A stretch of 64,000 bases of DNA from Grifola frondosa (Eukaryota; Basidiomycota; Agaricomycetes; Polyporales; Grifolaceae). How positions within the stretch are numbered: the stretch's first letter is position 1; the number at the start of each line of letters is the position of its first letter. The stretch is from positions 1,302,001-1,366,000 of the forward strand of contig LUGG01000006.1 in the NCBI GenBank assembly GCA_001683735.1. Reading direction: 5' to 3'. This document shows, one piece after another, positions 25,667 to 38,347 of the stretch. The notes under the pieces were generated by a model that saw only the letters and a list, made by a program, of their open reading frames with translations, did not search any database and was not told where the DNA came from. Made by a program: the position numbers and the translations under genes.

Positions 25667-27304
25667 CTAGTTAACGTCAGACGTGGTACTTAATAGTCCA
25701 AGTTTTGCATCGTCTTCGTGATATTCCAAGGTCTCCAAACCGGCGCCATCCTGTAACTTCAGCCGAAACTCGTGATGACATTTATTGGCACTAGGATTGT
25801 CCGAGTTGAAGAGCGTCGAAGATGGGAAGATGAGGAGGAGGTACTTGACGAACATAGAGAGATGCTTAGGTGGGATACGCTCTTCCCCAAGTGCGAGATG
25901 GAATTCGCGCAAATGTGATATACGATGATCATCTGTAGGACCAATATTGGCCGTAGCAGGAAGGGAGGGGGTAACACCATAGGAAGGACAAACCCTTCGA
26001 GACGCGGAAAGAACTTTGCGACCACAAGTAACGCCCCAGGTGTAATCTGCATACGCCATTCGCCGGGCAGTTCATTGTCGAACGCACCCAAGTGGAGGTA
26101 CTCGAGGAGGGGCCATGCTCTTCCCATTTGTTTTATGTCCTCGTCGGTGAGATCCGGGGGAAACATTGTTGTGAGCATGAACCGACGCAGCCGACGCAGC
26201 GTAAGAAGTGGGTGCAGCATGTCGCCGCGATACCATTCAAGGGAACCGGGCAAGCGCATATCGTCGTCTAAATCATTATAATGAGTGGGGTCGTCTATCC
26301 ATAACTCTTGAAGGCTGTCGGAAATCTTTGCTGAGATATGCTCGGATATGGTTCGCATAAATACGGAACCGCGGGGTGAATGGGTTATATCCACATGCAA
26401 GCTCTGTAGGACGCCTACAGGAAGGAGCTCCAATAACGTCGCGGCAAAGGGCCCGGGGATCGCATGCGAAGGAGACTGAGGGAAGGAAAGTAGGGTCCTT
26501 TCAGAGGCGCCAGCGCGTCACGGAATTCATCGCAGCACCCTCGGCTGGCATGGAAGTTGAGTTCGCGAAGGGCCGGGAAAGTGGCAATGGCGGCCAAGGT
26601 TTGCATGCCGAGATAGTCGCTCGTGAGCACCGTGAGCACCGTCAGATGGGTCATGGAAGCGACTGTGCTGTTAAGCTGGTCCGTCATCCGCCCGCGCAGA
26701 CGCAAGGTTTGCAAGTCGGGTGCGAACGACTTCGCCACGTCTAAGTAGCTCGCCACCGCATCACTTCTCGAAGCCACGTCAGTCGCTGAATCGTCAACGA
26801 AGCCGATATTGACCTCAACGTGGCGCAAAGCAGGCGACACCATCCAGCATCTATCACTATCACAGCCTTGAAACCATAGGGTAATGGACGAGAGCCGCGG
26901 CAATAGTATCAATCCAGGAGACTGGGATGAAGCCAACGGGCCAAGGAAGTGACGATGCATTATTCCCTTTACTCTTGCGGCGTACGACAAAAAGGTGGTC
27001 AGGTCTGTATCTGGATAGAGATCCTTGTGGGTCTGATTGAAAGTAGTTCAGTGAATGTGGTATAAAGAAGTGGAAACGCGCGCACATAGAGCCCTCTCTG
27101 CGGCATACCACAGTCCGGAAGCAGACGTAGCAATGGCTTAGCATCATCGAGGCGACACCATAACCTATCCAAAGCTGGATCCTTCCACGCTTTACAGCAA
27201 CGAGCGAGCTGGCGCAGTGCGTAGCGACGTTCCTTGTGCGACCAATTTAAGCATTCGTCCAAAATAACCTCCAGCACCTCATCTATGAGTAACGCATGAT
27301 GCAT
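25667..27304 (-). CDS. F-box protein with leucine-rich repeats (two frame breaks)
   Basis: A typical agaricomycete F-box protein, probably an SCF substrate adaptor. The first exon reads MHHALLIDEVLEVILDECL, then LRQLARCCKAWKDPALDRLW (27304 to about 27109), the F-box. An intron at 27011-27108 (GT-AG, phase 1) joins it to FLSYAARVKGIMHRHFL. LRR-like blocks follow: ALRHVEVNIGF, LQTLRLRGRM, LTVLTVLTSDYLGMQTLA, LRELNFHASR. Two breaks interrupt the rest: at a run of four G on the plus strand (26455-26458), between MRSPGP and FAATLLELLPVGVLQSLHVD; and at five G (25967-25971), between LEGFVLPMVLPP and LPATANIGPTDDHRISHL. Each is mended by one extra base. The second could also be an intron with a weak donor. 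The stop is TAG at 25667-25669. Confidence 0.68.
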
Positions 27305-27664
27305 GGCGGATCATACACCGGTCGACCTGCGGACGGTGAAGGGCGCACTGGAGAAAGTGTTTGAGGTTAAAGATCATGACCGACGGTGTCGGAAGTGGTA
27401 TCGGTACAAACAAGCGCACAAAAATTTGGGAATGGACGAAGCTGATTGGCTCAAATTTCAATACAGTACCGATCAAAAAAGGGTTAGTCATGGCAAAGAT
27501 ATTGAAATATTGATGGACCGAACCAACGACCAAGGTCACAAAGAGCAATACTTAATCACACAACGTAGCATTTGCAGAAAGCGGTGCTCGTATATAGAAT
27601 TGGTCATACAGCGCATTACAGAAAAGCACAACAGTGAACGTGATACGCCGGCTACAATCCATGC
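27305..27664 (-). other. intergenic region between ubiquitin fusion and F-box genes
   Basis: 360 bases, 3' of the ubiquitin-S27a gene and 5' of the F-box gene, both on the minus strand. A plus-strand frame of 121 codons spans it but shows no family motif and overlaps the ubiquitin gene's stop; I treat it as non-coding. Confidence 0.45.
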
Positions 27665-28361
<697 letters not shown>

Positions 28362-28736
28362 CTTTCTACAAGGTACAGCATCAATGTCTATAAAGCATTC
28401 TCAAAGCTCGTGTGACCCACTTTCCAATGCCTCTGTCTGTCCAACGAACTGAACGGTGGAGTCGTTGACAAAAGCGTGAACCAGTCGTGAGGATTGATCC
28501 GAGACGCCCGTAAATTTATAAAACGCTGATTTGTCATTCCGTTGATGGTCCGTGCGTTAAGATTCAAGCGCCGACCTGCTCAACAATCTCCGCTTACCGA
28601 GACACGTCGTGTCACGCGTCACGCCCAACGCGCCATACTCATTACGCGTCGAATAACAACATTCGCCTTCGCCGTCTGCCAGTCTTCTCATTCATTCGAC
28701 CGCATTTTACAAATCCACACCTAACTACAACTAAGC
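28362..28736. promoter_or_regulatory. divergent promoter region, UBI3 / RFC3
   Basis: 375 bases shared by a ribosomal-protein gene and a replication-factor gene that diverge. Contains C/T-rich and CG-rich stretches but no TATA box I would defend. Confidence 0.45.
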
Positions 28737-30142
28737 ATGAGTAGCGACGAAGACGTTCCCATGGATGCCCAAGAACAGATTGCATGGCCTTCAGCCGGGA
28801 AGGGCAAGGGTAAAGGCAGAGCAGTGGACCACGATGATCCGTATGACAATGACAATCTGCCATGGTATGTCCGTGAGTCGCTTCATAGGTTTGTATCACT
28901 AAAGAGTGCCTCAGGGTGGAGAAGTACCGTCCCGTAACCTTAGACGATGTTGTGTCACATAAGGATATCACGAGTACCAGTACGCTGCGCGTTCTGGCGC
29001 GCCTGTCTCATGCTGAACGTTCAATTTCCAGTCGAGAAGTTTATTGAAAAGAATAGGCTACCACACTTACTGTTCTATGGGCCACCGGGTACGGGAAAGA
29101 CATCTACAATACTGGCGGTGGCTCGGCGAATATATGGTGCAGACTTCCGAAAGCAGATCTTGGAGGTGTGTCGTTGAGCTTTGATGCATTATATGCACAT
29201 TGGACACTCAATAGACATGCATATTAGCTTAATGCGTCGGACGATCGCGGCATTGACGTAGTACGCGAGCGAATCAAGAACTTCGCCGAGACACGCACAT
29301 TGTTCTCGAAGGGATATAAGCTCATTATACTGGACGAGGCTGATATGATGACGACCGCAGCCCAAGCAGCTCTTAGACGAGTTATCGAACAATATACCAG
29401 GAACGTCCGGTTCTGCATTATCTGCAACTACGTCAACAAAATCGTCCCAGCCATTCAGAGTCGATGTACACGCTTCCGGTTTTCGCCTCTACCAATACCT
29501 GAGGTAGAAAAGAGAGTTGATCAAGTAATTGAAGCCGAGGGGTGAGTTGCGAACGGGTATAGTATGCTCGAGCGTGCTAACTGTTGCGCAGAGTCAAAAT
29601 CACTGAGGATGGGAAGAAAGCTTTGCTCAAATTGTCAAAAGGCGACATGAGAAGAGCCCTCAACGTCCTGCAGGCCTGCCATGCAGCCTACGATCTGAGC
29701 GGTGAAACAGAAATATATAATTGCACGGGCAATCCACATCCTGCCGACATTGAAACTATTGTTAACTCCATGCTCACTGATGATTTCACGACATCTTATA
29801 AAAGTGAGAAGATTCGTGTGTCATCCTCTACTCGACAAACTGACATTTTCGCTTATTCAGTGATTTCTGCTTTGAAGACAGAACGTGGACTTGCCCTTCC
29901 AGATCTATTAAATGGAGCATATGAATATATTGAAACCATCAACTTCAAGCCTCACGCGCGGATCTACCTGCTTGACTTCCTTGCAACCACCGAGTTAGTC
30001 ATTCTCAAGCAAATGTTCAGAAGAGTTGTACTAATAAATCTCACAGGCATCGATTGTCATCGGAGGGAGCGAAAAGCTACAGTTGACTGCCCTCTTAGGA
30101 GCATTTAAGAATGCTGTAGAGTTGTCTGCAAAGACTGTTTGA
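28737..30142 (+). CDS. RFC3: replication factor C subunit 3 (human RFC5 type)
   Basis: A small subunit of the clamp loader that puts PCNA on DNA. Walker [20 protein letters not shown] (29070-29125), Walker [10 protein letters not shown] near 29325, sensor 1 [19 protein letters not shown] (the SRC Arg finger motif) near 29410-29465, and sensor 2 [13 protein letters not shown] near 29640. The N-terminal [18 protein letters not shown] is split by an intron (from about 28864). Then [20 protein letters not shown] near 29740 and [17 protein letters not shown] at the end, with TGA 30140-30142. About six introns. After the last intron the frame reads HRLSS and then must change to [15 protein letters not shown]: one base is missing near 30060. 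The acidic N-terminal extension ([14 protein letters not shown]) is usual in basidiomycetes. About 365 residues. Confidence 0.93.
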
Positions 30143-30469
30143 TGAATGTTCACTTATACCATGCCATCTCGAATATACATTTTGAACAGGATAGTAACAA
30201 TGTTACCTCGCATCATCTACAGAATAGTGAACTTCGAGAGAGTGAAAACCGCTTGCAAGAAACGAAGACATAATTGGGCGCTAAATGCGTTAGCGCCTCA
30301 GCCACCTGCCGCCAACAGCGTGTTTGCCATACTCTTACCTCAATTTCACGACTTGCATGAATCCTGCCGAAGCTCAGCTCACTACTTGAACCTGAAAGCT
30401 TAGCCCTTAATCTGTTCTCGAATATCCTGTTGCAACAAATACACCGGCTACGACCCAGGCGTACAACGT
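30143..30469 (+). other. intergenic region between RFC3 and ZW10-like genes
   Basis: About 330 bases between two tandem plus-strand genes. No gene, repeat or RNA feature recognised. Confidence 0.45.
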
Positions 30470-33400
30470 ATGGCATTCCCTGTGCCTGCCCACTTACCTC
30501 GCAAGAAGGATGTGCACGATGTCTCTACTGAGATCCTCACCAAGATATCTGAGACGAACTCTAAGTCGTTGAATGCTCGGCTTGCATCTACGTGGGTGGC
30601 GGAACTCGACAATACCATAAGACTCACGAAAGTGTGTGGTTGCGTCCTCGTGCATCATTTGAGCCGACTAATATCTTGGATTTTAGGAAATAATTCATGA
30701 GCGAATAGGTGGTGATCTACCGTCCTTCGAGCGACAACTTTCCGCTTCGAAATCTATACAGGAACGTCTGCATACGCTGACAGAGAACGTGGACCAACTG
30801 AGCGATAGTCTGTCCAGCCCAGAGGTGCGCATTGAACAGCTAGAATGTTATGATGCAAGGTTATACTGAGTTCACCGAAGTCAGGTCTAATTCCGAAGCT
30901 TGTCTCAACCCTAACACGGCATGCAGCCTTGGCTCGAGAAGTGGCAGATGCAGACGTCCGCTATAGTGCCGTTGCTCACCTTGAGCGCTGTAGGAATCAA
31001 GTGCGCTCCTTGAAGTCCCTCGTTCAGGACGGCAGGCTGCCTGAAGCAGTGGAAGCCTGCGAATCACTCGACAAATTCATTGCGACCTCGCCAGCGCCCC
31101 TGGAGCAGAGTAGGGTTATTTTGGATCTAAAGGTGCGAAATCCGAATAATGTGACAGAATCAATCTGACTTGCGTGCGACCCATAGCGAGATTATGCGGC
31201 GATGAGAAATCGTACCGAGGAACAATTGCTGGACGCCTATGCCCGCAGTATTATGATCACTCCATCGGAATTGGTCGTCCGTCCCTCGATTCAAGGCATG
31301 TCCTCGAGTACAAACAGGTATTAGCTTGTATTGACTTTAATCCATCATAGTTAGGCAATCCTCGACCATTCTCCCCTTTTCCTCCATACTCTCATCTTTG
31401 TCCAGAAGTTCCCTCACGACGCATCTCTCTACCCTTCGCCGCGACGTCATCGCAAATTGCATCGACTTCGTTCTCGAACAGCCCATTTCCATGTCTGTCA
31501 GCGTCACGAAGGATACATCTGGTGCTCCAGAGCACCGGCTATCCATGTTTCCTGCTCCGCCAAACTCGGAAGTGCTGGTCTCCCGGTTGGAGAACCTCTC
31601 AGTCGTATTGACATTTTTCAATGATCATCTATTCCCGCATCTCCCGCCGCAGGAGCATACCACATTTCCGCTCTCGCTCTGCAAACCACTGCGGACCGCG
31701 CTTCTGAATTCTCTATTGATACCCTCATTACCTTCGTCACTTACTATGCTTCCCGACTTCCTCGATCTGGCAGAGCGAGCTGTTGCGTTCGAGGATCAGT
31801 ACATAGTGTCCATGCTCGGCGACAATGGTGTGGAGCGGGACATCAAGACGTGGGTTGGTGGGATCGGGATGCACTATGAGCGCAAGCGGCGCGTCGAGAT
31901 CCTGCAGGTGGCCCGCGTGGTTGTGATTCGACCAGAGGATGAAAGCCAGACGTTCCACGTCGACTTGGATATCGTTTTGGATCATGAGGACAAAGTTGCG
32001 GAGCCTGCTGCCGAGGCAAAACCGGTGGTCGTCGAAAAAGAGAGCGAGAGCGCTTGGGGTTTTGAAGACGAATCACCCATTCAAGGCGCGGATGCAGCTA
32101 CGGGCGAGGAGAGTGGTTGGGGTTTCGAGGACGAAGTCGAACCTGAACCTGAGCTTCGGCCCGCTCAAACCGAGCCACGTTCGAGAAGGGACGTGATACA
32201 AGAAGATCCTGGGGATGCGTGGGGTGGAATGATGATGAGGTCTCGCCCACTATCGCCGACGAGTCTCTGGATGATTCCGCTTGGGACGATGCCTGGGACG
32301 AGAAGCCGAGCCAGGTAAAAGCTGTTGCTAGCAGCCCTGAGCTGTCCCCGAAACCCGCAACGCGGTTGGAGAAGTTCTCATCGAAAGGTAAACCTCCACA
32401 GTCGACAGAAAAACAGAAGCCAGCGTCCGTCAAGCTGTCGCCGCTGGTCGTGCAGCCGTCGCCGGTAGTGAGATCTAACCAGGCCAAGCCCACCGTCGTG
32501 ACAGAATCATACGTGGTATCTGGTCGAACAAAACAGCTACTTCAGCTCTTAGAAGATGTTTTGAAGGAGGGTGCCGAGTTAGCCTCGTCAGGAATTCTCT
32601 CTTCAGCCCCAGCTACGCCCACGGGTAGCGTGATTATGCAGTCGGCACCAATGACGTTGGAACTGTTCCGGGCATTGTATCCAGTGACAAATCACACGGA
32701 ACTCGTAAACTCCCCGAAGAGGGCCATGCGCCTTTCTAACGACTGTTTATTTATCAGCGGAGAGGTCAAGCGCATATTGACGAATTTGAGGGGTCCGAAG
32801 TTACTGGCTAAGCAGAAGCTGGAGGATTGTGTAGAACGCATGAAGGTGCTTGCGGACAGCTTGTATGAGGATACTATCGTAAGCTTCTATAAACATTGCC
32901 TGTCGCCGACGCTGACAAGTTTGCATCACAGCACCGAGAGAACCAGCTTATTGAGGAACTACTCGACTCAACACAAGGGTTTGTTGATACCACGGATCAA
33001 GAGCGTTTCGACGATTGCGAGAATGCTGTGAATCAGGTCTTGCAGCGTGTTCGTAGGATTGCACAACAATGGAAGGTATGTGGGAGGCATGATGTATCTC
33101 GTAGAAACTCAATGGTTTCCTCGTACTAGGCGGTTCTGAACAAGAGTCGATATTATGATGCTATAGGCTGTATCGTGGATACTGCATTGGCCCGCATCCT
33201 CGGAGACATTCTGGCACTGCAAGATATCACAGAAGTAGAATCCCACCGACTCAGCGAACTGTGCCGCATCCTCAATGCCCTAGAAGGTCTGTTCGTAGAA
33301 GACCCTGAACAGGTGAAAACATTCATGACAGTGCATCCCCTTTGTTCTGACCAATGGATAAACACAGCCTTCCTTCGTCGTCTCTTACGTCCCTTCCTGG

Positions 33401-33644
33401 CTCAAATATTCATATCTTTCCGAGCTTTTGGTAAATCCACCTACGTCTTCTTAAATTCGGTTCTCACAGAATTCTTGCTTTCTAGGAAGCATCCATAGCC
33501 GACATATCGTACTTGTTTGACGAGGGCGCTCTGGTGGACTTCGATATCGAAGAACTCGTGAAGCTTGTCCGGGCGCTGTTTGCAGATACACCACTGAGGA
33601 CAAATACCATCAACAAGCTGCTCAGAAGAAACCATTCGACGTAA
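30470..33644 (+). CDS. ZW10: ZW10/Dsl1-like tethering protein (frame break near 32222)
   Basis: A relative of ZW10/Dsl1, part of the ER tether for Golgi-derived vesicles; animal ZW10 also works in the kinetochore checkpoint. The N-terminus is helical (ERQLSASKSIQERLHTLTE; ALAREVADADVRYSAVAHLE). The middle (31400-32320) includes LPDFLDLAERAVAFEDQYI. It is followed by acidic WGF/WGW repeats (AWGFEDES, GWGFEDEV, AWGWNDDEV, AWDDAWDE) between about 32050 and 32300. The C-terminal domain carries VESHRLSELCRILNALEGLF near 33237-33298 and DFEIEELVKLVRALFADTPL near 33540-33595, the most family-specific stretch. The frame shifts inside the third repeat (GDAWG to WNDDEV, near 32221-32227), where one missing base is the only fit. 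About ten introns; the acidic repeats differ from animal ZW10. About 880 residues. Confidence 0.8.
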
Positions 33645-33974
33645 TGGAGGCGCGCGTCGCGAGTGTTGATGTGTTGTTCTCCTATGTATACATTACTCTA
33701 GATCTGGTTACACTTCACGTGTGCTCTAAACATGCAATATCATCGTGAGCTCTGCAGATTTTCGTACCATACCGCATAGAATTTTTTCAACATATAGTTC
33801 TGCGGCAAGATTGAACGTGAGAGAGTGCACGGACCACCCAAACAGGAGCAAATATGCGCTCCGTAACGCCTGGCATCTGTCAATGCAAGCAAGACATTCT
33901 TTCGCCTTTGTTGCCTTTCTCTGAACATACAACCTGTATCCCTCTCAGTGTTATTTAACGAGTTCTCATGTCTG
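33645..33974 (+). other. intergenic region
   Basis: 330 bases between tandem plus-strand genes. Nothing recognised. Confidence 0.45.
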
Positions 33975-36593
33975 ATGGCGTCTCTTAAGTATGTGATTTC
34001 TAGTTTTTCTTGATTTCTACCACTAACGGGGGGTCTCCTTTAGGCATTTGAATCTACCCTCAAAGAGGTGGTGCAGGCCAAAAAGTTGTCCGCCTCTAAG
34101 ATGGCTACTCTCACGGACTACGCGCTGAAGTCTATGGAGGTAAGCACAGCCATATTCAGGATGTCCTTTATGCTAATTTTCCGTGATCGATCGTTCTAAT
34201 GGACGCATTATCCAGAATGATACCGAGCTGGTATTGATCCTGTACCGAACCCACAAGAAATTGAAGAATCGGACCGCGAAAGTCTCGAGTTTATACGTCT
34301 TTGATGCTCTTTCCCGCGCGGCGAGGAATCAGGTGAATAAACGCGGTCTCACCGCCGATGGTGGGTCGACACAGGGGAATTGTGCGACATTCTTGCTGAA
34401 GGTCGAGGGTATCTTGGATGGACTGTTCGGGGATATGGTCTCGTCTGGAAATACTGAACTCAAGGTTAGTTTGCGCGTCCTTCTACTGACACCCGGCGTC
34501 TATGCGATTAGGCCCAGTGGTTCTCCTTAGTCGCTCAATGTTCTTGCTTACTGCCTCATCCGGGCATCCACAAGATCTCCTACCTAGCTTAGCAGCGAAT
34601 GTGGCCGCCCGTCTTTCTTGATGCCTTAGGCGACCTTCCACAATGCTTGTCTTTTAACAAGGTCTTGTGCTGCTCACTATTGTATTGCAGCTCATGACAT
34701 GGAAGAGCACACTGAACATCAGCTGCTGGCACGGTCACATGATTTTACTATGCTACGCGATTCTTCTACGTCTCCGGCATGAAATGGAGAGCCATCCTGA
34801 CTTTGTCCTACTTTATACTCCGAACTACAGGAAAAAACCAAGAAGATACTTGATATTTGGGTCAAGTCAAATACGTTCCCTTCCGATGTACTGTCGCGTC
34901 TTTCGAAATTGCTGAAAGGAGCAGAAAAAGGTGCTTATCATTGTCATATGTGTTCGCTAAGTATATTTTCCGTTCGTGTAATCCATTGTGTTTGGCGCAC
35001 ACCGAAATTCGAGAGAGTGAGAATCCGAACTGAAACATGGTCTCTTATCTGTGTCAGAGCCCGACAAAGTGACTACTGCCACAACCGCAGACCCACGCAG
35101 TCAATCCATCCCATCATCGACCACGAGCCCACCAGCACCGGTGACACAACCGACCACCGCCGCCGGCGTAGACGTACAATCAACACTGCTCGCTCTTTTG
35201 AACCAAGCTGCCAATGCTGTCGGCGTCACGAATGGGTAAGTCCAAAAATTCTCCGCAGCCAATTTCCGAGAAATACTCACCTTCCTCCGCTAGCCAAACA
35301 ACACCAAATACCGCCACACCTGCGCTCGACCCCAATCAGCTCGCACTCCTCAAGCAATTGACACAGACAGTCCAAGGCAATGCAGTTGCTACGCAGCCCA
35401 TACCTGTACCCGTGTCTTTAGAGCCATCATCCACTGCTGTTCCTGTAGTACCTCCTGTCGGAGGTCCTTCTCAGCCTCTGCCATATCGAGATGATCATTA
35501 CGGTCCGGCTCATAGAGAGTCAAATCATGACCGATTCGATATCTCAGAGCACGGCAACCACCGTGATGATATTTACGACGACCACCGTGATCACAGAGGT
35601 GGCTTTCGAGGTCGAGGTCGCGGTAGGTGGGATAACCGCGACAGCTATCGAGACCGAAGTGGAAATAGAGATTGGAATCCTCCGTTCAGAGGAAGGCGCA
35701 GCCGATCTCGAAGTCCATCTAGTAGATACGGTGGCAGGAGGGATATTAAAACCTACAGCCCACCTCGCCGACCAGCTGTCCCAAGCTTTTCCCCACCCGA
35801 TGCTCCGGATACAGGCAAAGACGAATTTGGGCGGGACCTTAGAGCGGCGTCACCGAAAGGCTCCGACACGTCTACATCTAGCCATGTAGCCGCCCGCTCG
35901 TCGTTACCGCCAGTAACTACATTAGACCGTGGACCCGTAGCTTCGGGGAGACCCAATTCACTAATACAAGAACCATCGTCTTCAGCGATAGCTGCAGAGC
36001 CTTCCTTTGATCCCCCCTGACCTCAGTTGCTACCTCGCAGCAGGGATTGGACGCATTCGATCGAACGAGCTTTGACCCATCATCTCCTGCTTCGTGGGAG
36101 GCACTTGGAAAAGCATGGGCCGTAACGTATGGCTGCATGCCCTCCCAATCGGATCTGATACAGTTCATGATGCAAGGCCCTCACATGGGTCTTCCTGTAA
36201 CTAGTCAGTTTACTACACAACAAGGTGGTCAGTGGTACGACCAAAGCCAAGGCTGGAATTATTCCCAGCAGTCTCAGCCAAACCGTGGCGCTTGGCGTGG
36301 CGGCTTCAATGATCGAGGTAGAGGTGGCGGTCACGGCTCCTACGGCAACAGCCGAAATGCTGGTTACACCGGAGGCAGAGGGTTCGAGCAACAGGATACG
36401 GATGCTATCACTCTTGCGGGCGAAGATCCCGGCGATGAGGACACGTCCAGCGCTAGCTGGCAGATATCAGCCGATACGCAGCTTCGGAACGGTCAATCTG
36501 AAGTACGGCATCCAGAATCAAGCGTTGGAGGGCAGGGAAGGATGCAGAAAGTGGGAGAGAAGTGGGTTTTCGTTCGAGCGTCAGAAGCGGCAT
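33975..36593 (+). CDS. CTD-interacting domain (CID) protein, RNA processing
   Basis: A protein with an N-terminal CID, the eight-helix fold that reads the phosphorylated tail of RNA polymerase II (as in Nrd1, Seb1, Pcf11 and SCAF). The CID runs through FESTLKEVVQAKKLSASKM near 34045-34100, DTELVLILYRTHKKLKN near 34218 and KVSSLYVFDALSRAARNQV near 34280-34336. It ends with KTKKILDIWVKSNTFPSDVL (about 34834-34893). An unusually long intron (about 34465-34830) splits this end. A disordered Thr/Pro-rich linker follows, then an RG/RS-rich region (GGFRGRGRGRWDNRD; RGRRSRSRSPSSRYGGRRD, about 35600-35750) and a Gly/Gln-rich tail. I see no RRM, unlike Nrd1 or Seb1. The tail is in another frame: one C is missing in the run 36012-36017. 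A base also seems missing at the first exon end (near 33987). The stop falls at about 36591-36593. Confidence 0.8.
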
Positions 36594-36640
36594 AGTATAG
36601 CACCGTCAGCATTTCATACAGCATCGTGATCTCGAGTAGG

Positions 36641-37896
36641 TTACACCAGTTCCGTTCCACGTTCATGATCCATACCAGTTAGCTCATATCCGTAGTTGTT
36701 CCCTGATCTGTCAGTATTTCTATCTCTGTACACACTTTTTGCACGAGCTGCGCCGGGTTCTCCTTCGGCAATTTGCGATGTGAAGGGATTGGGCCAGTAG
36801 ATGAGATAGCATATGGCGGCAGAGGTAATTCCGATCAGACTACCGACAATGACATCTTCTATGTGATGTCGCTGTCGTCGAAGTAGCAGATCAGTCCAAC
36901 ATCAGAATCTAACGAACGAGACAGTCATGGTGAAACGTACATTGTCCTCCACTCGTGATATCGCGACCCAGGTAGCAAAGAGGAGGGGTATTATTGACAA
37001 TGACAATCTCGCTAATTTGCTGGACAACAGGGAAGCAGAGGAAGCTGGCTGGTTGATGCACCATGCACCTGTCATCCCGGCAATCCAGAACGATAAGAAA
37101 GTCATGCCGGCAAAAGCAGTCGAAGAATGACCAGAAGGAAAAGATCTTCTCCCATCTAGGACTTTATCTAGGTTTCTACGCCGAAATCAGATGCATATCA
37201 CACAGGTGAGAAGAGGCAAATACCCTGCACAAGCCTTCAGTGTTTTATCCCATTTACAGCGGTCCAAAAAATCAGGTCGAAGCCGACCTATACAACGAAC
37301 ACTCAAAATATTGCGGACATTATCGCGGAAAAAATCCCACAAAACTTACCCACTCTATTCTTCAACGACTCGGTGAAAAAATAGGCATATCCTCTGGGAC
37401 AATGTATTAGGTCTGTCACGAGCAATTGGACGTTGTCACAAACCTTCCTGCCCAAAGTGCAAGACAGCTATGGTGTACCTCTATAGCAGAGCGCCTGATA
37501 CATCCAACTGCAACTGTGACGGTTAAGGGCAATATTAAGGCGATTGTCCAGTTGAGACCGCTGCCAATTCTGCCAGTTGAGTGCATTATAAATATGCTGC
37601 AGCGGACTAAAAATTTTCGTAATGACGGCCGTACTGGTTTGAATGATGTTTGTAGTCGATGGCAGGATCTTTCAAGTTGAATTCGCTTTCGAACGGGGGC
37701 AGTTCTTTTATAATCCAAGCAGCAAACCAAGCCGTGCCTGCAATTGACCTAGAATTGACAATATCAGCCCCAGAGTCAATAGATGAATACAAAAACTTTA
37801 CCAATCCAAGAGATATGACCTATCAAACCATCGGAAGGAGTCGCTTCCAATAGAGTCTTCCAGTCTGCTTCGCAGCCTTGTGAATGTAGCCGCCAT
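36641..37896 (-). CDS. DPP1: DPP1/LPP-type lipid phosphate phosphatase (PAP2)
   Basis: A multi-pass membrane phosphatase acting on diacylglycerol pyrophosphate, phosphatidate and related lipids. The three PAP2 motifs are present across introns on the minus strand: KNRVGRLRPDFLDRCKWDK (split near 37350), GRRSFPSGHSSTAFAG (about 37150), and SRVEDN joined to RHHIEDVIVGSLIG (about 36950 and 36870). EFNLKDPAIDYKHHSNQ (about 37680) is a conserved N-terminal loop, and NWTIALILPLTVTVAV is a membrane span. The end reads ELTGMDHERGTELV with TAA at 36641-36643. The start is ATG 37896 (MAATFTRLRSRLED). About seven introns; frames agree at the joins tested. About 310 residues. It diverges from the large DNA methyltransferase gene. 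Confidence 0.87.
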
Positions 37897-38347
37897 TTGC
37901 GATAAACAATTCTCAAACTAAGCACAACGCTAGTTCCAGTGCAGTGCGGATAAATAAGTTCATCATGATGCTCACAGGTGTGTAAATTATATCATGCGGC
38001 AGGAGGTGCGACAAGCCTGGGTCAAATTTGACTGCAGTATGGTGAATTCCTGGCCGAGGGGATAATCACCATCGACTGGACATACAGAAGATCGCTCGAT
38101 GGCTCGGCGGTATGTGGTATAGAGCGCTGCCGCAGGTCTTGAGGCGTGTGTTTGTGGCACGGTTGTGGCGGCTTTTGAGCAGCTGCGCTCTTTGACTTCT
38201 GTCACGGGAAGGGGTACCACGAGGCGTCACATATTTGTCACTTGTGACAGATCGTGAGCGTGACATCGTCGCGTAAATGACTGGACGCGTCTTCATTCCC
38301 ACCACCATCACCTACTCATTTTCTGTGCTTAGCCTTTGTTTCCCGCA
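37897..38347. promoter_or_regulatory. divergent promoter region, DPP1 / DNA methyltransferase
   Basis: 451 bases between two ATGs pointing outward. It includes a near-palindromic CACTTGTGACAG stretch near 38240 and no clear TATA box. No gene is seen. Confidence 0.4.

Noticed and set aside
27011..27108. Apparent frameshift after the F-box exon
   Set aside because: A phase-1 GT-AG intron at 27011-27108 links the two frames cleanly.
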